A stretch of 64,000 bases of DNA, taken from Polyangia bacterium. GTDB taxonomy: Bacteria; Myxococcota_A; Polyangia; Nannocystales; Nannocystaceae. Of the stretch, positions 14,774 through 24,993 are shown piece by piece. The stretch spans positions 124,001 to 188,000 of the forward strand of contig JAUIKS010000004.1 of NCBI GenBank assembly GCA_030430565.1, given 5' to 3'. How positions within the stretch are numbered: the first letter of the stretch is position 1; the number at the start of each line of letters is the position of its first letter. A program made the translations under genes and the position numbers. The notes under the pieces are model-generated. The model made no database searches and was not told where the DNA came from. It was given only the letters and a program-made list of their open reading frames with translations.

Positions 14774-15754
14774 CTACCAGCGGATCGCGTGGGCGGCCCA
14801 GGTGAAGCCGGTGCCGAAGGCGGTCGTGAGGAGCAGCGATCCGTCTTGGAGACGACCGGCCTGCGCGGCCTCGTGGATCGCGATCGGGATCGTGGCGGCG
14901 GACATGTTTCCGTACTTGGCGACGACCGAGAACATCCGGTCGGAGGGGACGCCGCAGCGCTGGCGGGTGGCCTCCATGATCCGGATGTTCGCTTGGTGGG
15001 GGATCAGGAGGTCGATGTCGTCGGCGGTGAGCTTCGCCTGGTCCATGGCGGAGAGCGCCGCGCTCGCCATGGCCTCGACGGCGTGCTTGAACACGTGCCG
15101 GCCTTGCATGTGCACGGTGTGCAGGTTCTCGGCGACCGTCACGGCGGTCGCGGGACGCTGCGTGCCGCCGGCGGGCTGGTAGAGGCACGGGGCCAGGCTG
15201 CCGTTGGCGCCCCAGTGCGAGGCGAGGATGCCGCTGTCACCGTCGCTGGGGCCGATCACGGCCGCGCCGGCGCCGTCGCCGAACAGCACGCAGGTGCCGC
15301 GATCGTTCCAGTTGACGACCTTGCTCATGACCTCGGCGCCGATGACCCCGAACCGCCGGCCGCGGCCGGCGGCCATGAGCGCGCTGGCGATCTCGAGCGC
15401 GTAGAGAAAGCCGGAGCAGCCGGCGCTGACATCGAAGGCGAACATGCCGCGGACGCCGAGGCGCTCTTGGACCCAGCAGGCGGTGGAGGGGAACAGCGTG
15501 TCGGTGGTCGAGGTCCCGAGGATGATGCCGTCGAGGTCACTCGGGCTCATTCCTGCGTTCTCGCAGGCGACGGAGAGCGCTTTCGCGGCGAGGTCGGAGG
15601 TCGATACGTCGTCGCGGGCGATTCGACGCTCTTGAATGCCTGTTCGACCGGTGATCCAGTCGTCGCTGGTGTCGACCATCCGCTCGAGGTCTTGATTGGT
15701 CAGCACCTTCTCCGGGAGCGCGCTGCCGGTGCCGAGAAACTTCAAATTCTGCAT
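14774..15754 (-). CDS. fabH: Beta-ketoacyl-ACP synthase III
   Basis: FabH condenses an acyl-CoA primer with malonyl-ACP to start fatty-acid synthesis. The 326-residue product has the Cys-His-Asn triad in order: FDVSAGCSGFLYAL (Cys), LIPHQANIRI (His) and KYGNMSAATIPIAI (Asn). The terminal TTAFGTGFTWAAHAIRW is typical. ATG 15754 (MQNLKFLGTGSALPE) is chosen because it matches the usual FabH N-terminus and length; the frame is open to 15901 but those residues are not FabH-like. It is a single gene with no other fab gene next to it, so it may be a secondary or branched-chain-type FabH; the sequence does not settle this. Confidence 0.94.
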   Translation of the reverse strand: MQNLKFLGTGSALPEKVLTNQDLERMVDTSDDWITGRTGIQERRIARDDVSTSDLAAKALSVACENAGMSPSDLDGIILGTSTTDTLFPSTACWVQERLGVRGMFAFDVSAGCSGFLYALEIASALMAAGRGRRFGVIGAEVMSKVVNWNDRGTCVLFGDGAGAAVIGPSDGDSGILASHWGANGSLAPCLYQPAGGTQRPATAVTVAENLHTVHMQGRHVFKHAVEAMASAALSAMDQAKLTADDIDLLIPHQANIRIMEATRQRCGVPSDRMFSVVAKYGNMSAATIPIAIHEAAQAGRLQDGSLLLTTAFGTGFTWAAHAIRW

Positions 15755-16009
15755 GGAAAAACCCGCAATTCGTGGGCGCCCAGGGTACGCGAGAGCGGAC
15801 TGCTGCGTCATCTCTGCGCGCGGTTGCGGCGATTTTTGTGAAACCAGAAATTGCGAGTGATTCTCGGCGTGTAGAGGCGGGCGAAGGCAACTCACGGCCA
15901 TTTCGGAGCGGACTCGCGCGCCGATCGGAGGCGGCCAGCGGGTTCAAAAACGGCGCATTTTCGCTTGCCGAAACCGTGTTCCCGCGCGAGATTCGGGCCA
16001 CCTGACATC

Positions 16010-17764
16010 ATGTCTGGGAGCAACCGTATCCACCTCACCGACCTTGTTTACCCGTCGCGCGCGCGCATCAAAACTCGACGCGTCGCGCTCGCGTTGGCCC
16101 TCGGCGTCGCCTCGCTGACGCAGATCGGCTGCGCGTCCCGGCTCGAGCGGGCCCGCAGCGCGCAGGGCGAGGGCGACTTTGTCAAGGCTGAAGAGCTCTA
16201 CACGAAGTCGATCGAGGCGAAGAAAGATGACGCCTCCGTCGCGCGTCGCGAGCTGGTCGAGATGAAGGTCGAGCTCGGCCGCAAGCAGGTGAAGAAAGAC
16301 CCGGTCAAGGCCGAGCAGCTGTTTCGCGAGGCGCTGGCGCTCGACGGCAGCTCGGATCCCGCGAAGGACGGGCTCGGGCGCGCGCTGAAGGCCCAAGGGA
16401 AGGTCGACGCCGCGATCACGGTGCTCGCCGGGCAGAGCGAATTCGGCGCGTGCGATCTCTGCGGCCGCTACCTCTCGGTGATCCTGCTGAGCCGCGCGGC
16501 GGAGCGCGAGAACGGGAAGGACCTGGAGGGCGCGCTCGAGGACTACCGGCGGGCGAACGAGCTGATCCCGGACTCGGAGACCGGCTTCTCGATCGCGCGG
16601 GTGCAGACGGCGCTCGGCGAGGAGGGCGCGAGCGTCGAGGCGATCGAGGAGGCGGCGGCGCTGATCCAGGAGGGCGACACGCACGCCCAGGAGGCCTTCG
16701 TGCGCCTGCGCGAGAAAGCGGTGCACAAGGCGATGACGGCCGGCGACTTCGCGCTGGTCGATCGCTACCTCCAGATCTTCCCGCCCGGCAGCGGCGGCGA
16801 GCGCTGGTACACCCTGCAGCTCCAGGTCGCGCGCGAGCAGTACCGGCGCAAGGACCTCGACGGCGCGTTCAAGCGGATCGAGCCGTTCTTGGGACCTGAG
16901 CATACGGACACCTTGCCCGCGAGCCACAAGCCGCAGTTCGAGAAGCTGCTCTCGACGATGTACCAGGCCCGCGGGACCAACAAGCTGCACGAGGGCAAGG
17001 CCAAAGAGGCCGACGAGTGGTTCAACAAGGCCATGAAGCTCGAGCCCGAGAGCAACAAGATCCGGCTGCTGCGGGCGCTCGCGCTCGCCGGTCAGCACGA
17101 CGTCGACACCGGCCTCAAGGTCGTCGACACGACGCCGGACAGCGCGACGGGGCGCGGCGAGATCGAGGCGATTTTGTACAGCATGAAGGTCCACGACCTG
17201 ATCGACGCCGGCGACGTCGAGGCCGCCAAGGACGCGCTCACGCGCGCCCAGGCGTCGAACTACGAGCAGCCCGAGGTCCACGTCGCGATGGCCGCGCTGC
17301 TCGCGATCACGCCCGCGCCCAAGCCGTCGCGCAAAGACGCGAAGGTGCTCAAGCGCAACGGCGTGATCGACTACCCGGACGGCGAGATCAACCGCTACGG
17401 CGAGGCGCTCAGCGAGCTCGCCTGGGCGCGCGCGCAGGCCGAGAGCCAGGGCGAGCGCTACCCGTACCGCGGGCCTGAGTACAAGCAGCGCGCGCAGCAG
17501 CTCGAGCAGCGAATTCGCGCGTTTTACCCGTATGAGGTCTCGTTCAATGAGGACTCGAACACGATCCTCAGTTTCGAAGCCTCCGGGGGCGGCAAGGACA
17601 TCGCCGTGAGCGGCCCGAACGGCCAGTCGGAGAGCGTTTTCGCGGCCGCGGGCAAGAAGGTCGATGTCACGATCCAGACGCCGGGCTTGGTGACGATCAA
17701 GGTCGGGAAGCAGCGTCTCGCGCTCTACACGGAGCCCTACACGCATCTTCACATCAAGCTCTAG
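16010..17764 (+). CDS. TPR-repeat lipoprotein
   Basis: The product has 584 residues. The signal sequence VALALALGVASLTQIGC gives a lipobox at about residue 42, preceded by a rather long basic N-terminus. The mature part contains TPR-like helix pairs (GDFVKAEELYTKSIEAKKDD, KKDPVKAEQLFREALAL, GKAKEADEWFNKAMKLEP, AGDVEAAKDALTRAQ). The last 80 residues form a separate beta-rich domain (DIAVSGPNGQSESVFAAAGK). It is probably an outer-membrane-attached scaffold. ATG 16010 is preferred over an upstream in-frame start at 15965. It leads a same-strand run: the kinase starts 39 bases after its stop. Confidence 0.85.
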   Translation: MSGSNRIHLTDLVYPSRARIKTRRVALALALGVASLTQIGCASRLERARSAQGEGDFVKAEELYTKSIEAKKDDASVARRELVEMKVELGRKQVKKDPVKAEQLFREALALDGSSDPAKDGLGRALKAQGKVDAAITVLAGQSEFGACDLCGRYLSVILLSRAAERENGKDLEGALEDYRRANELIPDSETGFSIARVQTALGEEGASVEAIEEAAALIQEGDTHAQEAFVRLREKAVHKAMTAGDFALVDRYLQIFPPGSGGERWYTLQLQVAREQYRRKDLDGAFKRIEPFLGPEHTDTLPASHKPQFEKLLSTMYQARGTNKLHEGKAKEADEWFNKAMKLEPESNKIRLLRALALAGQHDVDTGLKVVDTTPDSATGRGEIEAILYSMKVHDLIDAGDVEAAKDALTRAQASNYEQPEVHVAMAALLAITPAPKPSRKDAKVLKRNGVIDYPDGEINRYGEALSELAWARAQAESQGERYPYRGPEYKQRAQQLEQRIRAFYPYEVSFNEDSNTILSFEASGGGKDIAVSGPNGQSESVFAAAGKKVDVTIQTPGLVTIKVGKQRLALYTEPYTHLHIKL

Positions 17765-17803
17765 CGCGCTGCGGGACCGGCAAGATGTAGTACCATCGCG
17801 TTG

Positions 17804-19018
<1,215 letters not shown>

Positions 19019-19050
19019 GGCCGAGGAGCACCGGCCGCTACACTGATCCC

Positions 19051-20976
19051 GTGCACGCGCGACGCAAGGCGAAGGCCGAGACCGCAGCGCGGCTGTGGCT
19101 GTACGGCCCGGCGACCCTGTGGATCGTGCTCGCCACGCTCGGGGTCGTGGCGACGGCGCTGCACGGCGAGGCGTGGGTCGAGGTCGATCGTTCGCGCAGC
19201 GAGGTCCGCGGATCCGAGGCGTGCCGCAGCTGCCACCCCGGCGCCTACGAGACCTGGCACCGCAGCTATCACCGGACGATGACGCAGCCGGTCGGCGCGC
19301 CGGAGGTCGTGGTCGCGCCCTTCGCCGGCGAGTCCATCGACTACCTGGGCTTTCGCGCCACGCTCACGGGCGGCGCCGCGGCCCCGCGGGTCACGGTGAC
19401 GCGGCTGTCCGAAGATGGGCGCGAAGACGGGCGCGAAGATGGGCGCGAGGATGGGCGCGAGGACGCCGAACCCGTGCTCGCGGCCGACGTCGTCATGACG
19501 GTCGGCAGCCACCGCTACCAGCAGTACCTCGCGCGCATCGATCGCGGCGGCGGCCCCGAGGAGGTCTGGCGCCTGCCGGTCGCTTGGCACATCGACGAGC
19601 GCCGCTGGATCCACATGAACGCCGCGTTCCTCGAGCCCGAGGGGACGCCTGGTGACGAGGATGACTACCTGCGGCACCTGAGCCGCTGGAACGACAACTG
19701 CGCCCTGTGTCACAACACCGAGCCAGTGCCTGGCCTTCAGGACAGCGGCGAATTTCGCACGGAGCTCGGCGAGATCGGGATCGCCTGCGAGGCCTGCCAC
19801 GGCCCCGCGAGCGATCACCTCGAGCGTCACCGCAACCCGATCCGGCGCATGCTCGGCGCGGCGGACGAGGGCGACGGCTCGATCGCGCACCCCGGGAGGC
19901 TCTCGGCGCGGGACGAGAGCGGCGTGTGCGGACGCTGTCACGGCAACCGGATCTCGGCGGACGTCGGAGCGGTGCTGCGCGAGGGCGACGGCTTCATCCC
20001 CGGGACCCAGCTCTCCGAGGTCTCGCGCCCGATCTTCCGCGACTCCGAGCTCGCCAGCGATCCCGAGGGCTCGCGCGCGCTCTTCGAGCAGCGCTTCTGG
20101 CCCGACGGGAGCCCGCGCCTGAGCGCCTACGAGTACCAGGGGCTGCTCTTGTCGCCCTGCTACCAGGGCGAGGAGCCAGGCGGCCTCGGCTGCAATCACT
20201 GTCACGACATGCACGGCGAGGAGCCGGCGCTGCAGGTCCGCGCCGGCCGCCACGGCGACGGCGCCTGTCTCTCGTGCCACGCGCGCGAAGAGCTCGGCGG
20301 GGCCGCGCGCAGCGGCGGGCACGGCGGGCACGGCGAGACGGTCACCTGTCTCGATTGCCATATGCCGCGCACGACCTACGGGCTCCTGCAGGGGATGATC
20401 AACCACCGGATCACGAGCCCCGATCCCGGCGCGCTGGTCGGGCGTGACGATCAGCCCGACGCGTGCACCCAGTGTCACGTCGAGCGCTCGCGGAGCTGGG
20501 CGGCGAGCTCGATGGCGTCGCTCGGTTTGGCCGGGACGGACCCCGCTGCGCGCGCGCCGTCCGAGAGCGAGTCCTGGGCTTCGCGCGTGGTCCTCGAGCT
20601 GCACGGCGGGGATCCGCTGCAGCGCGGACTCGCGACCCAGGCGCTGGCGCGCGACGAGGCGACCGGCGACCCGCGGCAGCGCATGGCGTGGCTGGTCGAC
20701 GGCCTCGAGGACGAGTACCCCGCGGTGCGCTGGATGGCCTGGCGCGGGCTCAAGCGGCTCGCCGAGCGCGGGAGCGCGGCGCGCTCGCGCGAGCGCTCGC
20801 CGAACCTCCACGAGGCGCTGGCGGACTTCGATCACCTCGCCGAGCCGAGCGAGCGCGTGCTGGTGATCGATCGCCTGCGCGCGAGCCTCGGCCCGGGCGC
20901 GTTCGCCAAGCACCCCGAGCGGCGCGAGCGGCTGCTCGCCAAGCAGGAGCGCGTGATCCTCTGGATCGGCGAGTAG
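19051..20976 (+). CDS. Membrane-anchored octaheme cytochrome c
   Basis: The product has 641 residues with one N-terminal anchor or signal segment (WLYGPATLWIVLATLGVVAT). Eight CxxCH heme-binding sites are visible: CRSCH, CALCH, CEACH, CGRCH, CNHCH, CLSCH, CLDCH and CTQCH. Many extra His could serve as distal ligands, and the WHIDERRWIHMN and CEACHGPASDH segments recall the multiheme cytochrome c554/perosulfide-like group. After the last heme (about residue 475) comes a helical, HEAT-like tail (DEYPAVRWMAWRGLKRLAER). It is probably a periplasmic electron carrier or reductase of unknown substrate. GTG 19051 is chosen because the upstream frame overlaps the kinase gene. Confidence 0.88.
   Translation: MHARRKAKAETAARLWLYGPATLWIVLATLGVVATALHGEAWVEVDRSRSEVRGSEACRSCHPGAYETWHRSYHRTMTQPVGAPEVVVAPFAGESIDYLGFRATLTGGAAAPRVTVTRLSEDGREDGREDGREDGREDAEPVLAADVVMTVGSHRYQQYLARIDRGGGPEEVWRLPVAWHIDERRWIHMNAAFLEPEGTPGDEDDYLRHLSRWNDNCALCHNTEPVPGLQDSGEFRTELGEIGIACEACHGPASDHLERHRNPIRRMLGAADEGDGSIAHPGRLSARDESGVCGRCHGNRISADVGAVLREGDGFIPGTQLSEVSRPIFRDSELASDPEGSRALFEQRFWPDGSPRLSAYEYQGLLLSPCYQGEEPGGLGCNHCHDMHGEEPALQVRAGRHGDGACLSCHAREELGGAARSGGHGGHGETVTCLDCHMPRTTYGLLQGMINHRITSPDPGALVGRDDQPDACTQCHVERSRSWAASSMASLGLAGTDPAARAPSESESWASRVVLELHGGDPLQRGLATQALARDEATGDPRQRMAWLVDGLEDEYPAVRWMAWRGLKRLAERGSAARSRERSPNLHEALADFDHLAEPSERVLVIDRLRASLGPGAFAKHPERRERLLAKQERVILWIGE
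19411..19464 (+). repeat. 12-nt in-frame tandem repeat in the cytochrome gene
   Basis: The unit GAAGATGGGCGC occurs about four and a half times with third-position variation, encoding repeated Glu-Asp-Gly-Arg. It lies in a loop between heme sites 1 and 2, so copy-number changes would stay in frame and alter only linker length. Confidence 0.9.
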
Positions 20977-21011
20977 CCGCGGTCGCCCGGGTTTCGAGCT
21001 ACAGTCAGCGC

Positions 21012-21470
21012 GTGAGCCCCGAGCGTCACCTCCGCCTCTCGATCGGCCTGGTCGCGGTGTTCTTGGCCATGGGCCTGTGGCTCGAGGCGATGATCGGGCT
21101 GCGGCTGGGCGGCTGGGTCGACGACGAGCTCCGGCGCGAGTTCCTGCGGCTCGGGCACGCGCACGGCGGCCTGCTCGGCCTCGTCAACGTCGCGCTCGCC
21201 TACGCGCTCGAGCGCCTGCGGACGCCGGCGGCCTGGGCGACGCGCGTGCGCGCGGCGGCCTGGCTCGGCGCGCTGCTGGTCGGCGTCGGCTTCGTCGCGG
21301 GGGGGCTTTTGCACGGCCCGACCGACCCGGGGCTGCCCGTGCTGGTGGTCCCCGCCGGCGCCTTGATGCTCGTCGTCAGCCTGGTAGCGACCGCGCTCGT
21401 GCGCCCCGATGATCTCGAGCCGCCGGACGTGGCGATGCGCGCGGAGCCGAGCTCGCGGCGCTCAGAGTAG
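21012..21470 (+). CDS. Small four-helix integral membrane protein of unknown function
   Basis: The product has 152 residues with about four hydrophobic helices: LRLSIGLVAVFLAMGLWLE, HGGLLGLVNVALAYALE, AAWLGALLVGVGFVAGGLL and VLVVPAGALMLVVSLVATAL. The motif RLGHAHGGLLG at the start of helix 2 could bind a metal or heme. I recognise no named family. The GTG at 21012 gives a clean N-terminus and lies 35 bases after the cytochrome stop, so it may be a membrane partner of that cytochrome (inference from position). Its last nine bases overlap the convergent cardiolipin synthase gene. Confidence 0.65.
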   Translation: MSPERHLRLSIGLVAVFLAMGLWLEAMIGLRLGGWVDDELRREFLRLGHAHGGLLGLVNVALAYALERLRTPAAWATRVRAAAWLGALLVGVGFVAGGLLHGPTDPGLPVLVVPAGALMLVVSLVATALVRPDDLEPPDVAMRAEPSSRRSE

Positions 21471-23141
21471 GGGCGAGAGCAGGCGCGCGAAGGACTCGCC
21501 GAGCTGCTGCCGCAGCGGCAGCCCGGCGCGCGACTCGGGGGTGACCTCGGTCGAGCCCGCGAGCTCCGCCTCGAATTCGCGCTCGAGCACGCCGACGAGC
21601 TCTGGCCCGTAGAACAGGCCCGTGACCTCGTAGTTGAGGTAGAAGCTGCGGATGTCCATGTTCGGCGAGCCGATCGCGACGAGCCGGTCATCGATGATCA
21701 AGAACTTGCTGTGCAGCATGCCGCGGGTGAACTCGAACAGCCGGCAGCCGCTCTCGAGCAGCGGGTCGAAGTAGCTGCGGGCCGCGAGCGCGACGAACCA
21801 GCTGTCGTTGTGCTCCGCCGCCGGCACCAAGATCCGGACGTCGACGCCGCGCAGCGCCGCGGTCTGAAGCGTCGCCTTCAGCAGCTCGTCGGGGATCAGG
21901 TAGGGCGTCGCGATCCAGCAGCGCCGCTGCGCCGTGGCGATCGCGGCGAGGTACTGGGCGGCGATGGTCGCGGTGTCGAGCAGGTCCGGGCCGCTCGGGA
22001 TGATCTGCACGAGCGCGCCGGTGGAGCCGATGCGCGCGCGCCCGAGCAGATCGTCGAGGCCCGCGTCGAGCGCGGCCTCTTTGCGCTGGAGCTGCTGCTG
22101 GAGCTGACTCTGGGTCAAGCTCTGGGTCAGGCTCTCGCTGAGGCTCCGGCTGGATCCTGGGTCGTCGCGCGCGGGCGCTTCTTCGTCGTCCGCGAGCGGG
22201 AGCGGCGTCTTCCTCAGCGAGCGCGTCAGCGAGCTCGAGAGCGTGCCCGCGAGCGCGCGCAGGGCCCCGGGCTCGTGGGCCTTCACCCAGTCCTCGTAGA
22301 AGATCGCGTCGAGGCCGAGCACGGCGTCGCCGGTGAGCTCGACCTGCAGGTCGCTCCACGGCCGCGGCGTCGGACCTCTTCCAAGGTACTCATCGCCGAT
22401 GTTGACGCCGCCGAGGAAGCCGACGCGGCCGTCGATTGTGAGCAGCTTGCGGTGGTTGCGGTAGTTGATGCGGTGGCGCAGCTGCGCGAGGCGACGGCTC
22501 AGCCGCAGCCGGCCCCAGCGCAGCACCTCGCCGCCGGCCTCGCGCAGCGGCTCGAACAGGCGCGCCGGGGTCCCCATCGCGCCCACGTCGTCGACGAGCA
22601 CGCGCACGAGCACGCCGGCCTGGGCGCGCTCGCGCAATAGCTCGACCCAGCGGCGCCCGGTCTCGTCGTCGCGCCAGATGTAGAACTCGACGTGGATCCG
22701 GCGCCGCGCGCCCTGGATCGCGCGCTCCATGGCGTCGAAGGCGACGCGCGGCGGGCTGAGCACGCGGACGTCGTCGGCGTGGCGCAGCGGCGCGGCGGCG
22801 GTGTTGAGCGCGAGCCGGATCAGCCCGCGCGTCGACTCTGGGAGGTCTTCGGGACAGGTCTCAATCGCCGCCTGATCGCGGGTCGCCTCGGTCGGGTTGG
22901 CGCGTCGCCTGCGTCGTCGTCGGAGCGCGCGGCGGACGTGCAGGCGCCCGAACACGAGGTAGAGGAAGACGCCGAGGACCGGCAGGAAGATCAGGCCGGC
23001 GAGCCAGGCGAGCGTCGCGGCCGGGCGGCGTCGCTCGTGGATGATCAAGACCGCGGCGACGAGCGCGTAGAGGATGAAGCCGAGCTCGAGCAGCAGGCGC
23101 ACGGGCCAGCCGTCAAACTCGATCGGGAGCAGGTCGAACAC
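21462..23141 (-). CDS. cls: Cardiolipin synthase (phospholipase D family)
   Basis: The product has 559 residues. Two N-terminal membrane helices (residues about 15-70) precede two PLD domains. The first HKD motif is NHRKLLTIDGRVGFLGGVN and the second is HSKFLIIDDRLVAIGSPN. Such enzymes make cardiolipin from two phosphatidylglycerols. It is longer than typical Cls (about 480) because about 80 polar residues sit between the PLD domains, including a Ser/Gln-rich run (SLSESLTQSLTQSQLQQQLQ). Whether this insertion tethers a partner is unknown. It is divergently transcribed from the PilT-like gene. Confidence 0.92.
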   Translation of the reverse strand: MFDLLPIEFDGWPVRLLLELGFILYALVAAVLIIHERRRPAATLAWLAGLIFLPVLGVFLYLVFGRLHVRRALRRRRRRRANPTEATRDQAAIETCPEDLPESTRGLIRLALNTAAAPLRHADDVRVLSPPRVAFDAMERAIQGARRRIHVEFYIWRDDETGRRWVELLRERAQAGVLVRVLVDDVGAMGTPARLFEPLREAGGEVLRWGRLRLSRRLAQLRHRINYRNHRKLLTIDGRVGFLGGVNIGDEYLGRGPTPRPWSDLQVELTGDAVLGLDAIFYEDWVKAHEPGALRALAGTLSSSLTRSLRKTPLPLADDEEAPARDDPGSSRSLSESLTQSLTQSQLQQQLQRKEAALDAGLDDLLGRARIGSTGALVQIIPSGPDLLDTATIAAQYLAAIATAQRRCWIATPYLIPDELLKATLQTAALRGVDVRILVPAAEHNDSWFVALAARSYFDPLLESGCRLFEFTRGMLHSKFLIIDDRLVAIGSPNMDIRSFYLNYEVTGLFYGPELVGVLEREFEAELAGSTEVTPESRAGLPLRQQLGESFARLLSPLL

Positions 23142-23304
23142 GGGCTTCGCGCGGCCGATCGCGCTCCGCGAATATACGTCAGCTGCAGATGCAGACGGCG
23201 TCCTGGGTCAATTCGCGTCGCCTCCGCAGGGACCGCTCATTGGTCAGCGCTGGCGCGGACGTCTGCGTTCTCGCGGCAACGGCGCTGGACGAGAATGCGC
23301 ATTT

Positions 23305-23344
23305 CAAGTGCGTATTAATTGGGCAGTTTTGTTATTGTATACAC
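23305..23344 (+). promoter_or_regulatory. AT-rich leader, probable promoter of the PilT-like gene
   Basis: The 40 bases before the ATG at 23345 are strikingly AT-rich for this genome (GTATTAATTGGGCAG, TTTTGTTATTGTATACAC). TATTGT or TATACA could be a -10 element. No clear ribosome-binding site is present, which would fit a leaderless or very short-leader transcript. The exact promoter boxes are uncertain. Confidence 0.4.
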
Positions 23345-24442
23345 ATGAGCTTGCTGTCGCAGCTCCTGCAGCGCGCGCTGGTGAAGCGACCGTCCCAGGT
23401 GATCATCGAGACGGATCGCCCGGTGCTGGTGATCACCGATCGCGGCACGCAGGAGCAGGGCAAAGAGCTCGAGGGCGACGCCGTGTTCGACGCGCTCTTC
23501 GACGTCCTCAGCGAGGAGCAGCAGGCCGAGCTGGTCGTCGGCAAGCTCGTCGAGTTCGAATTCGCGGCGGGCAGCCGCTCCTGGCAGGTCGTGACGGAGA
23601 CCGCGGCGGACAAGATCTCGCTGCGCGCGCGCCTGCGTCCGCAGCTCGTCGAGGACATCCCGGTCGATGACCTCGAGGACGACGCGCGGGGGAGCGAAGG
23701 CGCTCGCGCCATCTCCGGCACGCTGGACGATAGCGGCGACGAGCTCGTGGTCATCGTCGACGCCGAGGAGGTCTCGCGCGGTCACTTGAGCGAGGACGAG
23801 ATCGACGTCGACTTCGACGAGCCCGACGAGGCCGTGGCGGTCGCGCTCCACAGCAACGTGCGGCCGCTGGCCAACCTGAAGACGCTGCGCGCGAGCAGCT
23901 CGGTCGTCGCCTTCCCGCAAACCAGTGGGAGCGGCGGGAGCTCGCAGGGCGGGGACGGCCGCGGCGCGGGTAAACGCGAGGCACGCGAGGGACGCGGCGG
24001 CCTGTTCGGTCGGTTCTCGCGGCGTGGGAGCGCGGAGCGTGATCGGCTCGTGGCGGCGGTCTCGGCGGGCACGCTCTGCTACCTGCTGCGCGGCGTCGGC
24101 CTCGGCCGGGCGTTCGCCGAGGCGCTCGACCTCCCGATCCTGCGCGTGCGCGAGGGCGAGACCCCGTCGACCGTGCAGACCCGGCTCGATCACTTCTCCG
24201 AGGAGGGGCTCATCCTGGTCGCGCTCGAGGACCCGAGCCCCTGGCTCCCGTGGCTGCTCCGGCGCCTGGAGGAGGGTCGCCGCGTGCTGATCGAGACCGG
24301 CGCGAGGACGCCGGCCGGCGCCCGCCGGACCCTGCTCGGCGTCACCGCGACCGCGCGCGCCGAGAGCTGGCTCGCGTGCATGCGGACCGCCAGCGCGACC
24401 CGCAGCGGCGGCAACTGGAGCCTCAGCGTCGACGAGGCCTAA
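23345..24442 (+). CDS. PilT/PilU-like protein lacking nucleotide-binding motifs
   Basis: The product has 365 residues with no signal peptide. Residues about 45-105 (FDVLSEEQQAELVVGKLVEF, SRSWQVVTETAADKISLRAR) resemble the N-terminal PAS-like region of twitching ATPases. After an acidic and Gly-rich linker, the C-terminal part (GLILVALEDPSPWLPWLLRR, LEEGRRVLIETGARTPAGAR) follows the order of the PilT Walker B and His-box region (VILVGE...ETGHLVLSTLHTNSA). No GxxGxGKT Walker A, Asp-box Glu or HTN-type His is present, so ATPase activity is unlikely. I infer a degenerate relative, perhaps regulatory. ATG 23345 is used; the frame is open upstream but passes through the promoter-like region. Confidence 0.6.
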   Translation: MSLLSQLLQRALVKRPSQVIIETDRPVLVITDRGTQEQGKELEGDAVFDALFDVLSEEQQAELVVGKLVEFEFAAGSRSWQVVTETAADKISLRARLRPQLVEDIPVDDLEDDARGSEGARAISGTLDDSGDELVVIVDAEEVSRGHLSEDEIDVDFDEPDEAVAVALHSNVRPLANLKTLRASSSVVAFPQTSGSGGSSQGGDGRGAGKREAREGRGGLFGRFSRRGSAERDRLVAAVSAGTLCYLLRGVGLGRAFAEALDLPILRVREGETPSTVQTRLDHFSEEGLILVALEDPSPWLPWLLRRLEEGRRVLIETGARTPAGARRTLLGVTATARAESWLACMRTASATRSGGNWSLSVDEA

Positions 24443-24463
24443 GCGTCCGCGGAGCGCGACTCG

Positions 24464-24712
24464 CTAGCCGCCGTCGCCCTCGGCGTCCGGCGGGTCCGAC
24501 TTCGCGCTCTTGCTCGCGCGCCCGCCGACCGAGGAGCCCTCGCGCAGACCTTCCTTCTTGATCTGCTGATAGAGCTCCTCGCGGTAGACGGCGAGGCCCT
24601 GGGGCGCGGAGATCCCGAGCCGCACCTGACGCCCGCGGATCTCCCGTACGACGATCTCGATGTCGTCGCCGATCCGAATCTTCTGCCCGACTTTTCTCGT
24701 AAGTGTCAGCAT
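24464..24712 (-). CDS. csrA: Carbon storage regulator CsrA
   Basis: CsrA binds GGA motifs in mRNA leaders and changes translation or stability. The first 60 residues are canonical ([38 protein letters not shown]). The 82-residue length includes a disordered Ser/Gly/Asp-rich tail of about 20. The ribosome-binding site is GGAGGGCGG directly before the ATG, so two GGA elements overlap the initiation region, which is compatible with CsrA autoregulation (inference). It lies 281 bases downstream of the metalloprotease/TPR gene on the same strand. Confidence 0.97.
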   Translation of the reverse strand: MLTLTRKVGQKIRIGDDIEIVVREIRGRQVRLGISAPQGLAVYREELYQQIKKEGLREGSSVGGRASKSAKSDPPDAEGDGG

Positions 24713-24773
24713 TCCGCCCTCCGTGGCCCGTGCGTCACGTGGCGCTTCATCGCGTCCAGTTCACCTGCTTGAT

Positions 24774-24797
24774 GTGACAGCGTGACAGCGTGACAGC
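24774..24797 (+). repeat. Short 8-nt tandem repeat upstream of csrA
   Basis: Three exact copies of GTGACAGC lie about 60 bases upstream of the csrA start, in the csrA leader or promoter region. On the csrA strand the unit reads GCTGTCAC. It could be a binding-site array or simple slippage; no function is evident. The rest of 24713-24993 holds no convincing gene. Confidence 0.6.
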
Positions 24798-24993
24798 GCC
24801 GGAGTCGAGGTTCTCTGAATGCTACACCCAAACCCGCGTGCTGCGGCGAAAAACGGGGAGGAATCGCCGGCGCGCTCGCGAGCGGGCGCTCGCTTTGGAG
24901 CGCGCCTCGCCGCGCGTGATCGCGTGTCGACGCGCGGTCGCGCGGCCCCGAAGCACCTGGATGTTCAGACAGGTCCTCACGAGCACGCGCGCG

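Noticed and set aside
14137..15182. Open frames running through the repeat block
   Set aside because: They repeat with the DNA units, have no ribosome-binding site and no recognisable product, and overlap fabH in antisense.
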